DNA from: Candidatus Caenarcanales bacterium
GTDB lineage: Bacteria; Cyanobacteriota; Vampirovibrionia; Caenarcaniphilales; Caenarcanaceae
Length of the DNA: 15,215 bases
Reading direction: 5' to 3'
Assembly (NCBI GenBank): GCA_947489925.1
Contig: CANLFK010000031.1
Location: forward strand, 1-15,215
The notes under the pieces were generated by a model. The model worked only from the letters and a program-made list of their open reading frames with translations, made no database searches and had not been told where the DNA came from. Shown one piece after another: positions 1 to 6,445 of this stretch. The translations under genes were made by a program, and so were the position numbers. Position 1 is the stretch's first letter. Each line of letters opens with the position of its first letter.

Positions 1-1
1 T

Positions 2-1240
2 ACTTCTTCACTAGGAGAATTAGCCGAGCCAGATATTAATCCAAATAATCTTAATACAAGTCCGTCAAATCCATCTTCCAAGACTTTTTTTGAAGAAGAT
101 GCCATTAATAGCCCCGTTTCACCCGCATCTGAAAAAGGTAATTATGAATCAGTAATAATAAAACCAGCTTATTATCAGCCAACCATAAAGCCAAGAAAAC
201 CAAAGCAAAACAAAGTTAATACTTATTACAAATCAAAAACAGTAACTCCTAGCATTAATGAAGCTCCCAAAGTTCCGCCTTTAATGCCATTTGATTATAC
301 GAATATTTATGATTCATCTTCAGAGAAAGACATTGATCCAAATACTTATACTGGTATTAAATTTCCACTTGAGGTTTCTTATACCAAATCCAATGAACAA
401 GCTGAAGCTGAGATAAATTCTTTAAATAATTCTTCTGCTTTACCAAATACTCAAGAAATTGAAAGCAGTAATAATAAAACAATTAATTTACCTGAAGCTC
501 CCACTCAATTTACTGAAACTACGGGAACTGAAAATAATCAGCCAATCGAAAATACTGAAAAAGTTGAGAGAAGTGAAAATACTGAAAAAGTCGAAAGGGT
601 AGAAAATAATTATCCAATCATGAAATCTTATTCAGATGAGCAAAATGAAGCTGAAAATGATTTAACTGTAGAAGAGAAAGCTATTTTAGACTCTTCTGAT
701 ACGGCTTTACCACAAAATCAAAATACAGTTCCAGTCAATTTAGAAAATTTAGAAAATAAGCAAACTAGAACAACACAGAAGCCAAATAATTTAAACACTT
801 CGCCATTTATCGAACAACAATCGGTTAATCCAACTGATTCACAGCTTTCACAACAAGAAATGAAAGATTTAGATGAAAACTTAAAAGATCAAACTTTTTC
901 AGTTCCTATTTTGAGATCACCCTTAAGACAAATTCAATCAAATTTAGAAAATTCGCCTTATTCGGTTGATGGTTCTAAATCAAGCTCTAATATTACTTTA
1001 CCAACTCGCAAATACTATTCAAAACCCACTAAGGCTCGTATTAATCGGACATTTTCACCGTCTCAAACTCAAGATAATAATTCCCAAGCAGACTTTTCAA
1101 TTAGCAAATATCAAGATCAAGTTCAAAGTGGCCAAAACCCTGATTATTCCTCCACTGAGGCACAAAATAATGATGAAATTACTAATGGAGTTTATTTAAG
1201 ACAATCACCTTATCAAAACGCTAATTTGAGCTCTCTCTAA
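2..1240 (+). CDS. Large disordered Asn/Gln/Ser-rich protein, 3' part (partial)
   Basis: The frame is open from base 2 to the TAA at 1238-1240, so the gene starts left of the window and 412 codons are visible. The first in-frame ATG here, at 284, is internal: the 94 codons before it have the same composition. The product is rich in Asn, Gln, Ser, Pro, Thr and Glu with almost no hydrophobic stretches, which suggests a long disordered region. No catalytic motif or membrane segment is visible. Two 9-residue units (ENTEKVERS and ENTEKVERV) repeat in tandem at 548-601. A basic patch with RKYYSKPTKARINR lies near the end, and the last residues carry NGVYLRQSPYQ, a motif also present in the secreted protein at 8457-9263. 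The gene converges on lpxI with a 4-base gap. I do not recognise the family; the missing N-terminus could hold the defining domain. Confidence 0.75.
   Translation, partial: TSSLGELAEPDINPNNLNTSPSNPSSKTFFEEDAINSPVSPASEKGNYESVIIKPAYYQPTIKPRKPKQNKVNTYYKSKTVTPSINEAPKVPPLMPFDYTNIYDSSSEKDIDPNTYTGIKFPLEVSYTKSNEQAEAEINSLNNSSALPNTQEIESSNNKTINLPEAPTQFTETTGTENNQPIENTEKVERSENTEKVERVENNYPIMKSYSDEQNEAENDLTVEEKAILDSSDTALPQNQNTVPVNLENLENKQTRTTQKPNNLNTSPFIEQQSVNPTDSQLSQQEMKDLDENLKDQTFSVPILRSPLRQIQSNLENSPYSVDGSKSSSNITLPTRKYYSKPTKARINRTFSPSQTQDNNSQADFSISKYQDQVQSGQNPDYSSTEAQNNDEITNGVYLRQSPYQNANLSSL
548..601 (+). repeat. Tandem 27-bp repeat inside the disordered protein
   Basis: Two adjacent 27-bp units at 548-574 and 575-601 encode ENTEKVERS and ENTEKVERV. 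The units differ at only a few bases, so the duplication looks fairly recent. It keeps the reading frame, as expected of copy-number change in a low-complexity coding region. Confidence 0.8.
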
Positions 1241-1244
1241 TTTA

Positions 1245-2063
1245 TCAAATAGCTAAAAAAGCAATTCCTAATTTATCAGCCAAGGCAATTGTTTTTTCTT
1301 TTTCGGCAATAAAAGTTGAATTAGCTTCAATAGCCAAAACGCTTCCTTTGTGTTTAGCAATATTTTTAATAGTTTTGCAGCCAACAGTAGGTAAGTCAAA
1401 TTTGTCTGATTGTTTTTTCCAAGCTACTTTAATAATTACTGCACCCGAATGAGCCAATTGACAACCTCTTTTAATAGTTTGATCTGTTCCTTCAGCCGCT
1501 TCAAAAGCCATAACCGAACTATTCTTAACCACTACTGTCTGGCTAACTTCCAGTTCGGAAGCTTTTTTTGCTATCTGGAAACCATATTCAATATCTTTTT
1601 TTTCCAGATCCGTTAAATTTCTTTTTGTAAAAACCTCTTTGGGAGATAATAAATGGCTTAAAAATTTACTTTGGGGAATTATGATTAAACCTTGTTCATC
1701 GCAAATTTGAGCTAATAATTGATGAAAAGTATTATCTTCTAAATTTAGCATTCTCTTAAAATAAGATTGAGCGAGAGAGTCTAAAAAAGGAATTTGAGCT
1801 ATTGCCCATAATTTATGAATTTTGCCAATAAAAACTATTTCATTTATATTTTTAGCTTTAAAATAATCAAGACATTTTTGAGCTTGCGTTGGGCTAATCA
1901 TTTTGGCTTCAGTATATTTTCCTTTTAAATCAAAGAAAGACTTCCAATTGACAGCAATAATATAAGTTTCATAATTTTGGTTTTGAGCATTTATTGATAA
2001 GTCTTTTGGTAATACACCTTCACCAGCAATAATACCTAGTTTTTTAATGGTTTGATTTGACAT
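1245..2063 (-). CDS. lpxI: UDP-2,3-diacylglucosamine pyrophosphatase LpxI
   Basis: This 272-residue protein matches the LpxI (DUF1009) family in length and layout. LpxI hydrolyses UDP-2,3-diacylglucosamine to lipid X and UMP in the cytoplasm, the fourth step of lipid A synthesis, replacing LpxH. The N-terminal domain begins with LGIIAGEGVLP (residues 9-19). The C-terminal domain carries VVVKNSSVMAFEAAEGTD (177-194) and KFDLPTVG (221-228), the family's signature regions. The usual QDxR step just before FDLPTVG reads QSDK here, so the first Asp is shifted or replaced; Asp220 and Asp223 remain as candidates for the metal/catalytic acid. The gene lies downstream of the CarF-like gene on the same strand, 128 bases away, but has its own promoter-like sequence at 2111-2139. 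No Shine-Dalgarno is visible before the ATG. Its presence indicates an outer membrane with lipid A. Confidence 0.93.
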   Translation of the reverse strand: MSNQTIKKLGIIAGEGVLPKDLSINAQNQNYETYIIAVNWKSFFDLKGKYTEAKMISPTQAQKCLDYFKAKNINEIVFIGKIHKLWAIAQIPFLDSLAQSYFKRMLNLEDNTFHQLLAQICDEQGLIIIPQSKFLSHLLSPKEVFTKRNLTDLEKKDIEYGFQIAKKASELEVSQTVVVKNSSVMAFEAAEGTDQTIKRGCQLAHSGAVIIKVAWKKQSDKFDLPTVGCKTIKNIAKHKGSVLAIEANSTFIAEKEKTIALADKLGIAFLAI

Positions 2064-2110
2064 AAAAATAAAAATTTTAAATATGATTTATTTTAAAGAG
2101 ATTATTAATT

Positions 2111-2139
2111 ATTTTAGAGGTCTAGTGTAGTTTTGCCAA
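2111..2139 (-). promoter_or_regulatory. Sigma-70-type promoter for lpxI
   Basis: Read on the minus strand, TTGGCA (2134-2139) is followed after exactly 17 bases by TAAAAT (2111-2116). Each hexamer is one base from consensus. The -10 box lies about 47 bases before the lpxI ATG, giving a short AT-rich leader. Confidence 0.6.
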
Positions 2140-2191
2140 ATCTGACTTTCAGAATTAATATAAAATAAAAATTTTTATAAAACAGTTTAAA

Positions 2192-2755
2192 TTATGCAAA
2201 ATTCCGCTCGCTACTTCCTCTTAATGGCTCGATACCGCAAAAAGATAAAAATTTCTCTAAATGAAACCAAAACTTAAATTTCGTTAAAATATTATTTGTA
2301 AAGCTAGTCATAACGCAAAAGTTCTTGTCATATGGCTTTGTATGATGAAGTCCATGTTCTTTCTTTGATTGAAGAATTTTCATTTTTTGAAGCATTGTAA
2401 TAAATAAACCATTTTCTCTTTCTGTTCTATGTGTTATTGCATGAAATTCATTTCCCTGAGAAGCTAAAAATAGAAAAAAACAAATTTGCCAACTTAAAAG
2501 TTTAAGAAAAGCTAATCCTGCTATTAAAATAATCGCCACCAAAACCGAAAGCTTAACTCTATTCCAATAAGTATTTTCAACAATTGCTCTTGGCTTAAGA
2601 TGATGATTTAAATTAGGCAAAATTATATATTTCCCAAGAATAGGCCATCTTGGATTTCCATATGTATCTTCCCACCAGTGAAATAAACCAGTAAAAAAAT
2701 CAGCCAAAATATAAATTCCAAATATTTGAAGTGAAATTAAAAAGTAGTTCAACAT
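2192..2755 (-). CDS. CarF/PEDS1 (Kua/TMEM189) family lipid desaturase
   Basis: This 187-residue membrane protein matches the lipid desaturase family that includes bacterial CarF and animal plasmanylethanolamine desaturase. The best-known members insert the vinyl-ether double bond of plasmalogens into alkyl-ether phospholipids, using O2 and a di-iron centre. Visible signatures are ADFFTGLFHWWEDTYGNP (18-35, His26), a HH pair followed by KPRAI (His51, His52), NEFHAITHR (102-110, His105 and His109) and EHGLHHTKPYDKNFCVMTSF (133-152, His134, His137, His138). These are eight histidines in the spacing expected for the di-iron ligands. Hydrophobic segments lie near residues 3-25 and 66-100. It is at the short end for the family, but all motifs are present. 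It sits upstream of lpxI, divergent from rnpB, with its own promoter-like sequence. Family assignment is strong; the exact substrate (plasmanyl lipid or another acyl/alkyl lipid) is inferred. Confidence 0.87.
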   Translation of the reverse strand: MLNYFLISLQIFGIYILADFFTGLFHWWEDTYGNPRWPILGKYIILPNLNHHLKPRAIVENTYWNRVKLSVLVAIILIAGLAFLKLLSWQICFFLFLASQGNEFHAITHRTERENGLFITMLQKMKILQSKKEHGLHHTKPYDKNFCVMTSFTNNILTKFKFWFHLEKFLSFCGIEPLRGSSERNFA

Positions 2756-2792
2756 TGTATTTGTTTATTTTCGATTAGTTTTATATACAACT

Positions 2793-2820
2793 ATTATACA
2801 AATATTAGTTCAAGCTTCAA
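2793..2820 (-). promoter_or_regulatory. Sigma-70-type promoter for the CarF-like gene
   Basis: On the minus strand, TTGAAG (2815-2820) is followed after 16 bases by a perfect TATAAT (2793-2798). The -10 box is about 37 bases upstream of the ATG at 2755. Confidence 0.6.
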
Positions 2821-2941
2821 CTGTTTTTGTGAATAAATTAAAATATTTAAGTTAGTTTTAAATAAAATGTTTTGGAGAGGAGAAGGTGTGAGCTTGTGAA
2901 TATAAAGTAAATTTAATAATAATTAATTTAAGTCAATGAAT

Positions 2942-2947
2942 TACAAT
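2942..2947 (+). promoter_or_regulatory. Probable -10 box of rnpB
   Basis: TACAAT lies 7 bases before the predicted 5' end of the RNase P RNA, the right distance for a -10 element. No good -35 hexamer is visible 16-18 bases upstream, so this is a weak call resting on position. The rest of the 199-base spacer 2756-2954 is AT-rich, apart from a purine-rich patch near 2874-2888, and holds no convincing gene. Confidence 0.4.
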
Positions 2948-2954
2948 TAAAAGC

Positions 2955-3325
2955 TGAGAAAGTAGCGTAAATGATCGCGCAAATAGTTTAAAAGCTTATT
3001 TGTGAGGAAAGTCTGGGCATCATAGGGCTGGTTGCTGGGTAATTCCCAGTGCGCGTGAGCGTGAGGAAAGTGCCACAGAAAAGAAAACCGCCATCATTAA
3101 TTTGAAGGTAAGGGTGCAACGGTGTGGTAAGAGCGCACCAGCAGTACTCGTGAGTGTATTGGCTAGGTAAACCCCGCTGAAGATGCAAGGAAAGGCTTTG
3201 ATTAATTAAGGTGGCCCGTCTTATTAATTATAATAAAAAGCTGAACCGCTTGAGCTTAAGAGTAATTTTGAGCCTAGATAGATGATCATTCTCGACAGAA
3301 CCCAGCTTATAGCATTACTTTCTCA
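2955..3325 (+). ncRNA. rnpB: RNase P RNA (type A)
   Basis: This is the catalytic RNA of RNase P, which trims the 5' leader of pre-tRNAs. Conserved blocks occur in order: GAGGAAAGTC (CR-I) near 3003, GGAAAGTGCCACAGAAA near 3064, GGTAAGAGCGCACCAGC near 3125, GGCTAGGTAAACCCC (P15 region) at 3161-3175, TAGATAGATGATC near 3277, and ACAGAACCCAGCTTA (CR-V) near 3296. The ends pair as helix P1: TGAGAAAGTA at 2955-2964 with TACTTTCTCA at 3316-3325, which fixes the termini to within a few bases at about 371 nt. The P14/P15 sequence resembles cyanobacterial RNase P RNAs as I remember them. The following 108 bases are AT-rich and hold only a weak AT-only hairpin with a T-rich tail, no strong terminator. 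An open frame on the opposite strand is a shadow of this RNA. Confidence 0.97.
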
Positions 3326-3433
3326 CAAAATTTAATTATTAAACTTTATTCTTTTAATTATTTAACTCTTTTTGCCTAAGTTTTAATACAATTAATGTTT
3401 CAATTTTATATAAATACTTAAAAAACACACAAA

Positions 3434-4189
3434 TTGAAATTACACTTAAAAGAAATTGTACACAATGCTATTTATAAAGTAGCTGATTTAGACTCGCAAA
3501 TTCCTGATGTAGACCAAATTGCAGAGTTTTTATATACTGAATTAAAATTAAATTCACCTAATATAAGTTTGGAATTATTTACAGTACAATTTCTTGAGCA
3601 TTTGGGGCAAGAATCACTTTTATCATCAGCTTTTTTTGACCAAGTAATTGAGTTTTTTACTAATTTAAATTCGCAAATTCAAACACCTTTTATTATTACT
3701 TCTTGGACACAAGGAAATGTATTTTTACAAACGCAAAAAGCTGAAATCTTCCAGTCTCAATTGAAGGCAGATAATTTAGCTAAACCTTCTATTTATGCTT
3801 CAACTCAAAAATTAAGTATTTTAAATAATTTAGCTACCGATTTACAAAAACAAAATTGTGATTTAATTTGCTTAATTGATGACCGTTTAAACAATATAAT
3901 TCGGGCTACTGAAATATTAAAAAACCAATCAATTCCAATTGTTTATATTCATAAAATTAGACCAGATAAAAAAACTATTAATAGATTAGAAGAAAAACAA
4001 AAAAATATTAATTTGCGTGAAGTCATTGAATGGTCTGAATTAATCAGTATTTTAAATGAATTTCCTTGTCATAAAATTGGTTTTATTCTGGATAAAGACG
4101 GTATTATTTATAATTCTACTAATTATCGTAAAGCCTTAGAAAGCTCATTAATTGACTTTTGCCAAAACTATTTACAATTACAAAATTAA
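3434..4189 (+). CDS. HAD-like protein with motif I at the C-terminus
   Basis: This 251-residue cytoplasmic protein is not a textbook family member, but it carries HAD-superfamily signatures. In order these are a strand ending in ITSWTQGN (88-95, like motif II), a possible motif III lysine (Lys111 or Lys126), LICLIDDRLNNIIRATEIL (144-162, like motif IV), and at the far end GFILDKDGIIYNSTNYRKAL (216-235), which reads like motif I (DxDG) normally found at the N-terminus. The order II-III-IV-I suggests a circularly permuted fold; a chance match is possible. The start is TTG at 3434: an in-frame ATG at 3395 is cut off by a TAA before the TTG, and no Shine-Dalgarno is seen. A TACAAT at 3387-3392 could be a -10 box. 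The next gene starts 14 bases downstream, so this is likely the first gene of a three-gene operon. Substrate unknown. Confidence 0.75.
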   Translation: MKLHLKEIVHNAIYKVADLDSQIPDVDQIAEFLYTELKLNSPNISLELFTVQFLEHLGQESLLSSAFFDQVIEFFTNLNSQIQTPFIITSWTQGNVFLQTQKAEIFQSQLKADNLAKPSIYASTQKLSILNNLATDLQKQNCDLICLIDDRLNNIIRATEILKNQSIPIVYIHKIRPDKKTINRLEEKQKNINLREVIEWSELISILNEFPCHKIGFILDKDGIIYNSTNYRKALESSLIDFCQNYLQLQN

Positions 4190-4203
4190 AGTATCAATAA
4201 ATT

Positions 4204-4503
4204 ATGTTTGACTATAATATTTTAATTAAACTTTTAAGCTGTCTAATTCCTTTACTGATTTTATGGGGCATTTCATATTTATTAAAAACAAAAAAATTAG
4301 GTAAACAATTCTTAATTGGTAATAAAAATAATTTTACAAAAGTAATTGAAGAAATTCATTTGAGCCAAAATAATAGTTTATATTTAATACAAATTGGGGA
4401 GAATGAAATAATTTTACTATCGGTTTCCCCTACTGGTAGCCAAATCTTAAAAAATTATCAAAGTACCGACTTAAAACCAATGATTGAAACCAAAAATAAT
4501 TAA
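4204..4503 (+). CDS. Small single-pass membrane protein, FliO-like layout
   Basis: This 99-residue protein has one N-terminal membrane segment (about residues 6-27) followed by a cytoplasmic, strand-rich domain. The pattern SLYLIQIGENEIILLSVSPT (about 58-77) resembles the FliO-type motif in which a hydrophobic strand and a glycine turn precede a second hydrophobic strand. No other flagellar gene is in view, so I do not call it FliO. It lies 14 bases after the HAD-like gene and 39 bases before the SPFH gene on the same strand, so it is probably co-transcribed. SPFH proteins are often encoded beside a small NfeD membrane partner with a beta-rich tail; this protein occupies that place and has a similar layout, but no NfeD signature is visible. 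Function unassigned. Confidence 0.75.
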   Translation: MFDYNILIKLLSCLIPLLILWGISYLLKTKKLGKQFLIGNKNNFTKVIEEIHLSQNNSLYLIQIGENEIILLSVSPTGSQILKNYQSTDLKPMIETKNN

Positions 4504-4528
4504 TTTAGTTTAAGATTATTCAATCACA

Positions 4529-4542
4529 AAAAAGGAGAATAA
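4529..4542 (+). promoter_or_regulatory. Strong ribosome binding site of the SPFH gene
   Basis: An AAAAGGAG sequence lies just upstream of the ATG at 4543. It stands out because most other genes here (lpxI, the CarF-like gene, dapA, rnj, the kinase gene) have no clear Shine-Dalgarno. It probably gives the SPFH protein higher translation than its operon partners. Confidence 0.7.
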
Positions 4543-5496
4543 ATGCCAGTTATTATATTTATTGTTGTTTTAGTTGTTTTTGTATTAATTATTCTCTCTC
4601 AGGGCGTTCGTATTGTTAATCAGCAACAAGTTATGATTATTGAAAAGCTTGGTCGTTATGATAGAACTTTAAGTAGCGGTTTGAATATAATTATACCAGG
4701 TATTGACTCACCAAGAGCTTTTGTCTGGAAAACTAATCGTGGTACTTTTTACTCTCCGACCATTGATTTAAGAGAATCAGTTTTTGATTTTCCTAGCCAA
4801 AAAGTAATTACCAAAGATAATATTGTTTTAGAAATTAATGCGATTATTTATTTGCAAATTACTGATCCAGTCAAGGCTATTTATGAAATTGCTAATTTGC
4901 CAGAAGCCGTTGAAAAATTAACACAAACCAGTTTAAGAAATGTTATTGGAGATCTTGACCTAGATGGAACTTTAACCAGCCGAGATCATATAAATACTCA
5001 ACTTAAATCTATTTTAGATGAAGCCAGCAATAAATGGGGTTTAAAAGTTAATAGAGTTGAAATTCAAGATATTATCCCGCCTAAAGATATTATTGCTTCA
5101 ATGGAAAAACAAATGCGTGCCGAAAGAGACCGTAGAGCCGCCATTTTAGAAGCAGATGCCACTCGTGAAAGAGCAGTTCGTACTTCAGATGGAGACAGAC
5201 AAGCTCAAATTCAAAGAGCTGAAGGCGAAAAGCAAGCCAAAATACTAGAAGCTGAAGGTCAAGCTCAAGCCCGTTTAGCCATTGCAAAAGCCGAAGCTGA
5301 ATCAATTTCGATTGTAGTAAATTCTGCAGGTAGCTCCGAATCAGCTTTAAACTATTTAGTGGCTTTAAAATATATTGAAGCTTTTACCAAAATATCTGAA
5401 GGTCAGGCTAATACAGTCTTTATGCCATATGAATCAAGTTCTTTGCTTAGCTCTGTTGGCGGTATTAAAGAATTATTTTCCAAAGTTAATAAATAA
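4543..5496 (+). CDS. qmcA: SPFH/Band 7 membrane protein, QmcA/stomatin type
   Basis: This 317-residue protein has the length and order of QmcA/paraslipin proteins. It has an N-terminal membrane anchor (about 3-20), an SPFH domain (about 22-190) with EKLGRYDRTLSSGLNIIIPG and DNIVLEINAIIYLQITDP, then a charged Ala/Glu/Arg coiled coil (about 185-255) with repeated AEGEKQAKILEAEGQAQAR-like heptads, and a short C-terminal tail. Such proteins assemble into large membrane rings or caged microdomains and influence the turnover of membrane proteins, often with a protease or NfeD partner. Neither FtsH nor HflC is nearby, and the only candidate partner is the 99-residue membrane protein just upstream. 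It converges on purU with a 20-base gap and no visible terminator hairpin. The family call is firm; the symbol is by similarity to E. coli QmcA. Confidence 0.92.
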   Translation: MPVIIFIVVLVVFVLIILSQGVRIVNQQQVMIIEKLGRYDRTLSSGLNIIIPGIDSPRAFVWKTNRGTFYSPTIDLRESVFDFPSQKVITKDNIVLEINAIIYLQITDPVKAIYEIANLPEAVEKLTQTSLRNVIGDLDLDGTLTSRDHINTQLKSILDEASNKWGLKVNRVEIQDIIPPKDIIASMEKQMRAERDRRAAILEADATRERAVRTSDGDRQAQIQRAEGEKQAKILEAEGQAQARLAIAKAEAESISIVVNSAGSSESALNYLVALKYIEAFTKISEGQANTVFMPYESSSLLSSVGGIKELFSKVNK

Positions 5497-5516
5497 AATT
5501 ATAAAAGACAGGCGAC

Positions 5517-6389
5517 TTAGGTTTCAAAAATAATAGTTTTATGATTATGAACTAAAATTTTACTTTCCAGATGAAGCTTAACCGCCTTTGCCAAAACAGT
5601 TCTTTCTAAATCTCGTCCTTTGCAAATCAAATCGTTTAAAGAATCACTGTGGCTAATGCGTGTAATATCTTGCTGAATAATTGGTCCTTCATCTAGGTCA
5701 GCGGTTGCATAATGACTAGTTGCTCCAATAATTTTAACTCCCCGCTCTTGAGCTTGTTTATAAGGATTACTACCGATAAAAGCTGGCAAAAATGAATGAT
5801 GAATATTAATAATTTGGTGCGGAAATTCAGCAATAAAATTATCAGTTAAAACTTGCATATAACGAGCCAAAACAATTAAATCAATTTTATATTCTTTCAG
5901 AAGAGCTATTTCTTTCTGCTCTTGTTGAATTTTATTTTCTTTATTAATGGGAAAAAGCCTAAAGTCAATATTGTAATTTTTAGCAATTGGCTCTAGATCA
6001 GGATGATTAGAAATAATTAAAGAAAAATCACAATTCAATTCGCCAGTTTTTTGTCGCCAAATAAGGTCAAGCAAGCAATGTGAATATTTTGAAATAAAAA
6101 GGGCTACTTTTGGCTTAGAAAAACTATTAATTAATTGAATTGTCCAATTAGCTTTAAATTCCTTGCCCAGCGGTGAAAAAGCTTCGTTTAAATCTTCAAA
6201 AGGAATTGTAAAATCTTTTAAATCCCATTCAATCCGCATGAAAAACATTTTGTCTTGTGTGTCTACATGCTGTTCTAAATTAATAATATTGCCACGCCTT
6301 TCAAAGATAAAATGTGAAATTCTGGCTACAACACCAAGTGTATCTGGGCAAGATAAAAGTAAAATAGCTTTATTAATTTGAGAGTTCAT
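5517..6389 (-). CDS. purU: Formyltetrahydrofolate deformylase
   Basis: PurU hydrolyses 10-formyltetrahydrofolate to formate and tetrahydrofolate, balancing one-carbon pools and supplying formate for purine synthesis. The 290-residue length matches the family. An N-terminal ACT domain (about 8-80, starting ILLLSCPDTLGVVARIS) precedes a formyltransferase fold (about 93-275). Key regions are LIVLARYMQVLT (171-182), NIHHSFLPAFIG (195-206) with Asn195 and His197 matching the catalytic Asn and His of the PurN/PurU fold, and ATSHYATADLDEGPIIQQD (223-241) with Asp233 as the third catalytic residue. All catalytic residues are present. The gene is divergent from the histidine kinase, with 56 bases between the starts. 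PurN has the same fold but lacks the ACT domain, which rules it out. Confidence 0.95.
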   Translation of the reverse strand: MNSQINKAILLLSCPDTLGVVARISHFIFERRGNIINLEQHVDTQDKMFFMRIEWDLKDFTIPFEDLNEAFSPLGKEFKANWTIQLINSFSKPKVALFISKYSHCLLDLIWRQKTGELNCDFSLIISNHPDLEPIAKNYNIDFRLFPINKENKIQQEQKEIALLKEYKIDLIVLARYMQVLTDNFIAEFPHQIINIHHSFLPAFIGSNPYKQAQERGVKIIGATSHYATADLDEGPIIQQDITRISHSDSLNDLICKGRDLERTVLAKAVKLHLESKILVHNHKTIIFET

Positions 6390-6408
6390 TTTGTCAATAT
6401 TTTTTATT

Positions 6409-6436
6409 ATTTTAACGCTATATTTATATTTAACAA
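6409..6436 (-). promoter_or_regulatory. Possible purU promoter
   Basis: On the minus strand, TTGTTA (6431-6436) and TAAAAT (6409-6414) are separated by 16 bases, with the -10 box about 20 bases before the purU ATG. The whole 56-base spacer is AT-rich, so chance matches are likely. The kinase promoter must overlap this spacer or lie within purU. Confidence 0.35.
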
Positions 6437-6445
6437 TTATTTATT

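Noticed and set aside
2165..2178. 14-base palindrome ATAAAAATTTTTAT
   Set aside because: Such pure A/T palindromes are expected by chance in this composition.
2988..3188. 66-codon open frame on the minus strand
   Set aside because: It lies wholly inside the RNase P RNA, whose conserved blocks and P1 pairing explain the sequence.
4204..4503. Calling the 99-residue membrane protein FliO or NfeD
   Set aside because: The layout is suggestive of either, but neither family signature is complete and no flagellar gene is nearby.
5090..5305. 71-codon open frame on the minus strand
   Set aside because: It is a shadow of the Ala/Glu/Gln-rich coiled coil of the SPFH gene.
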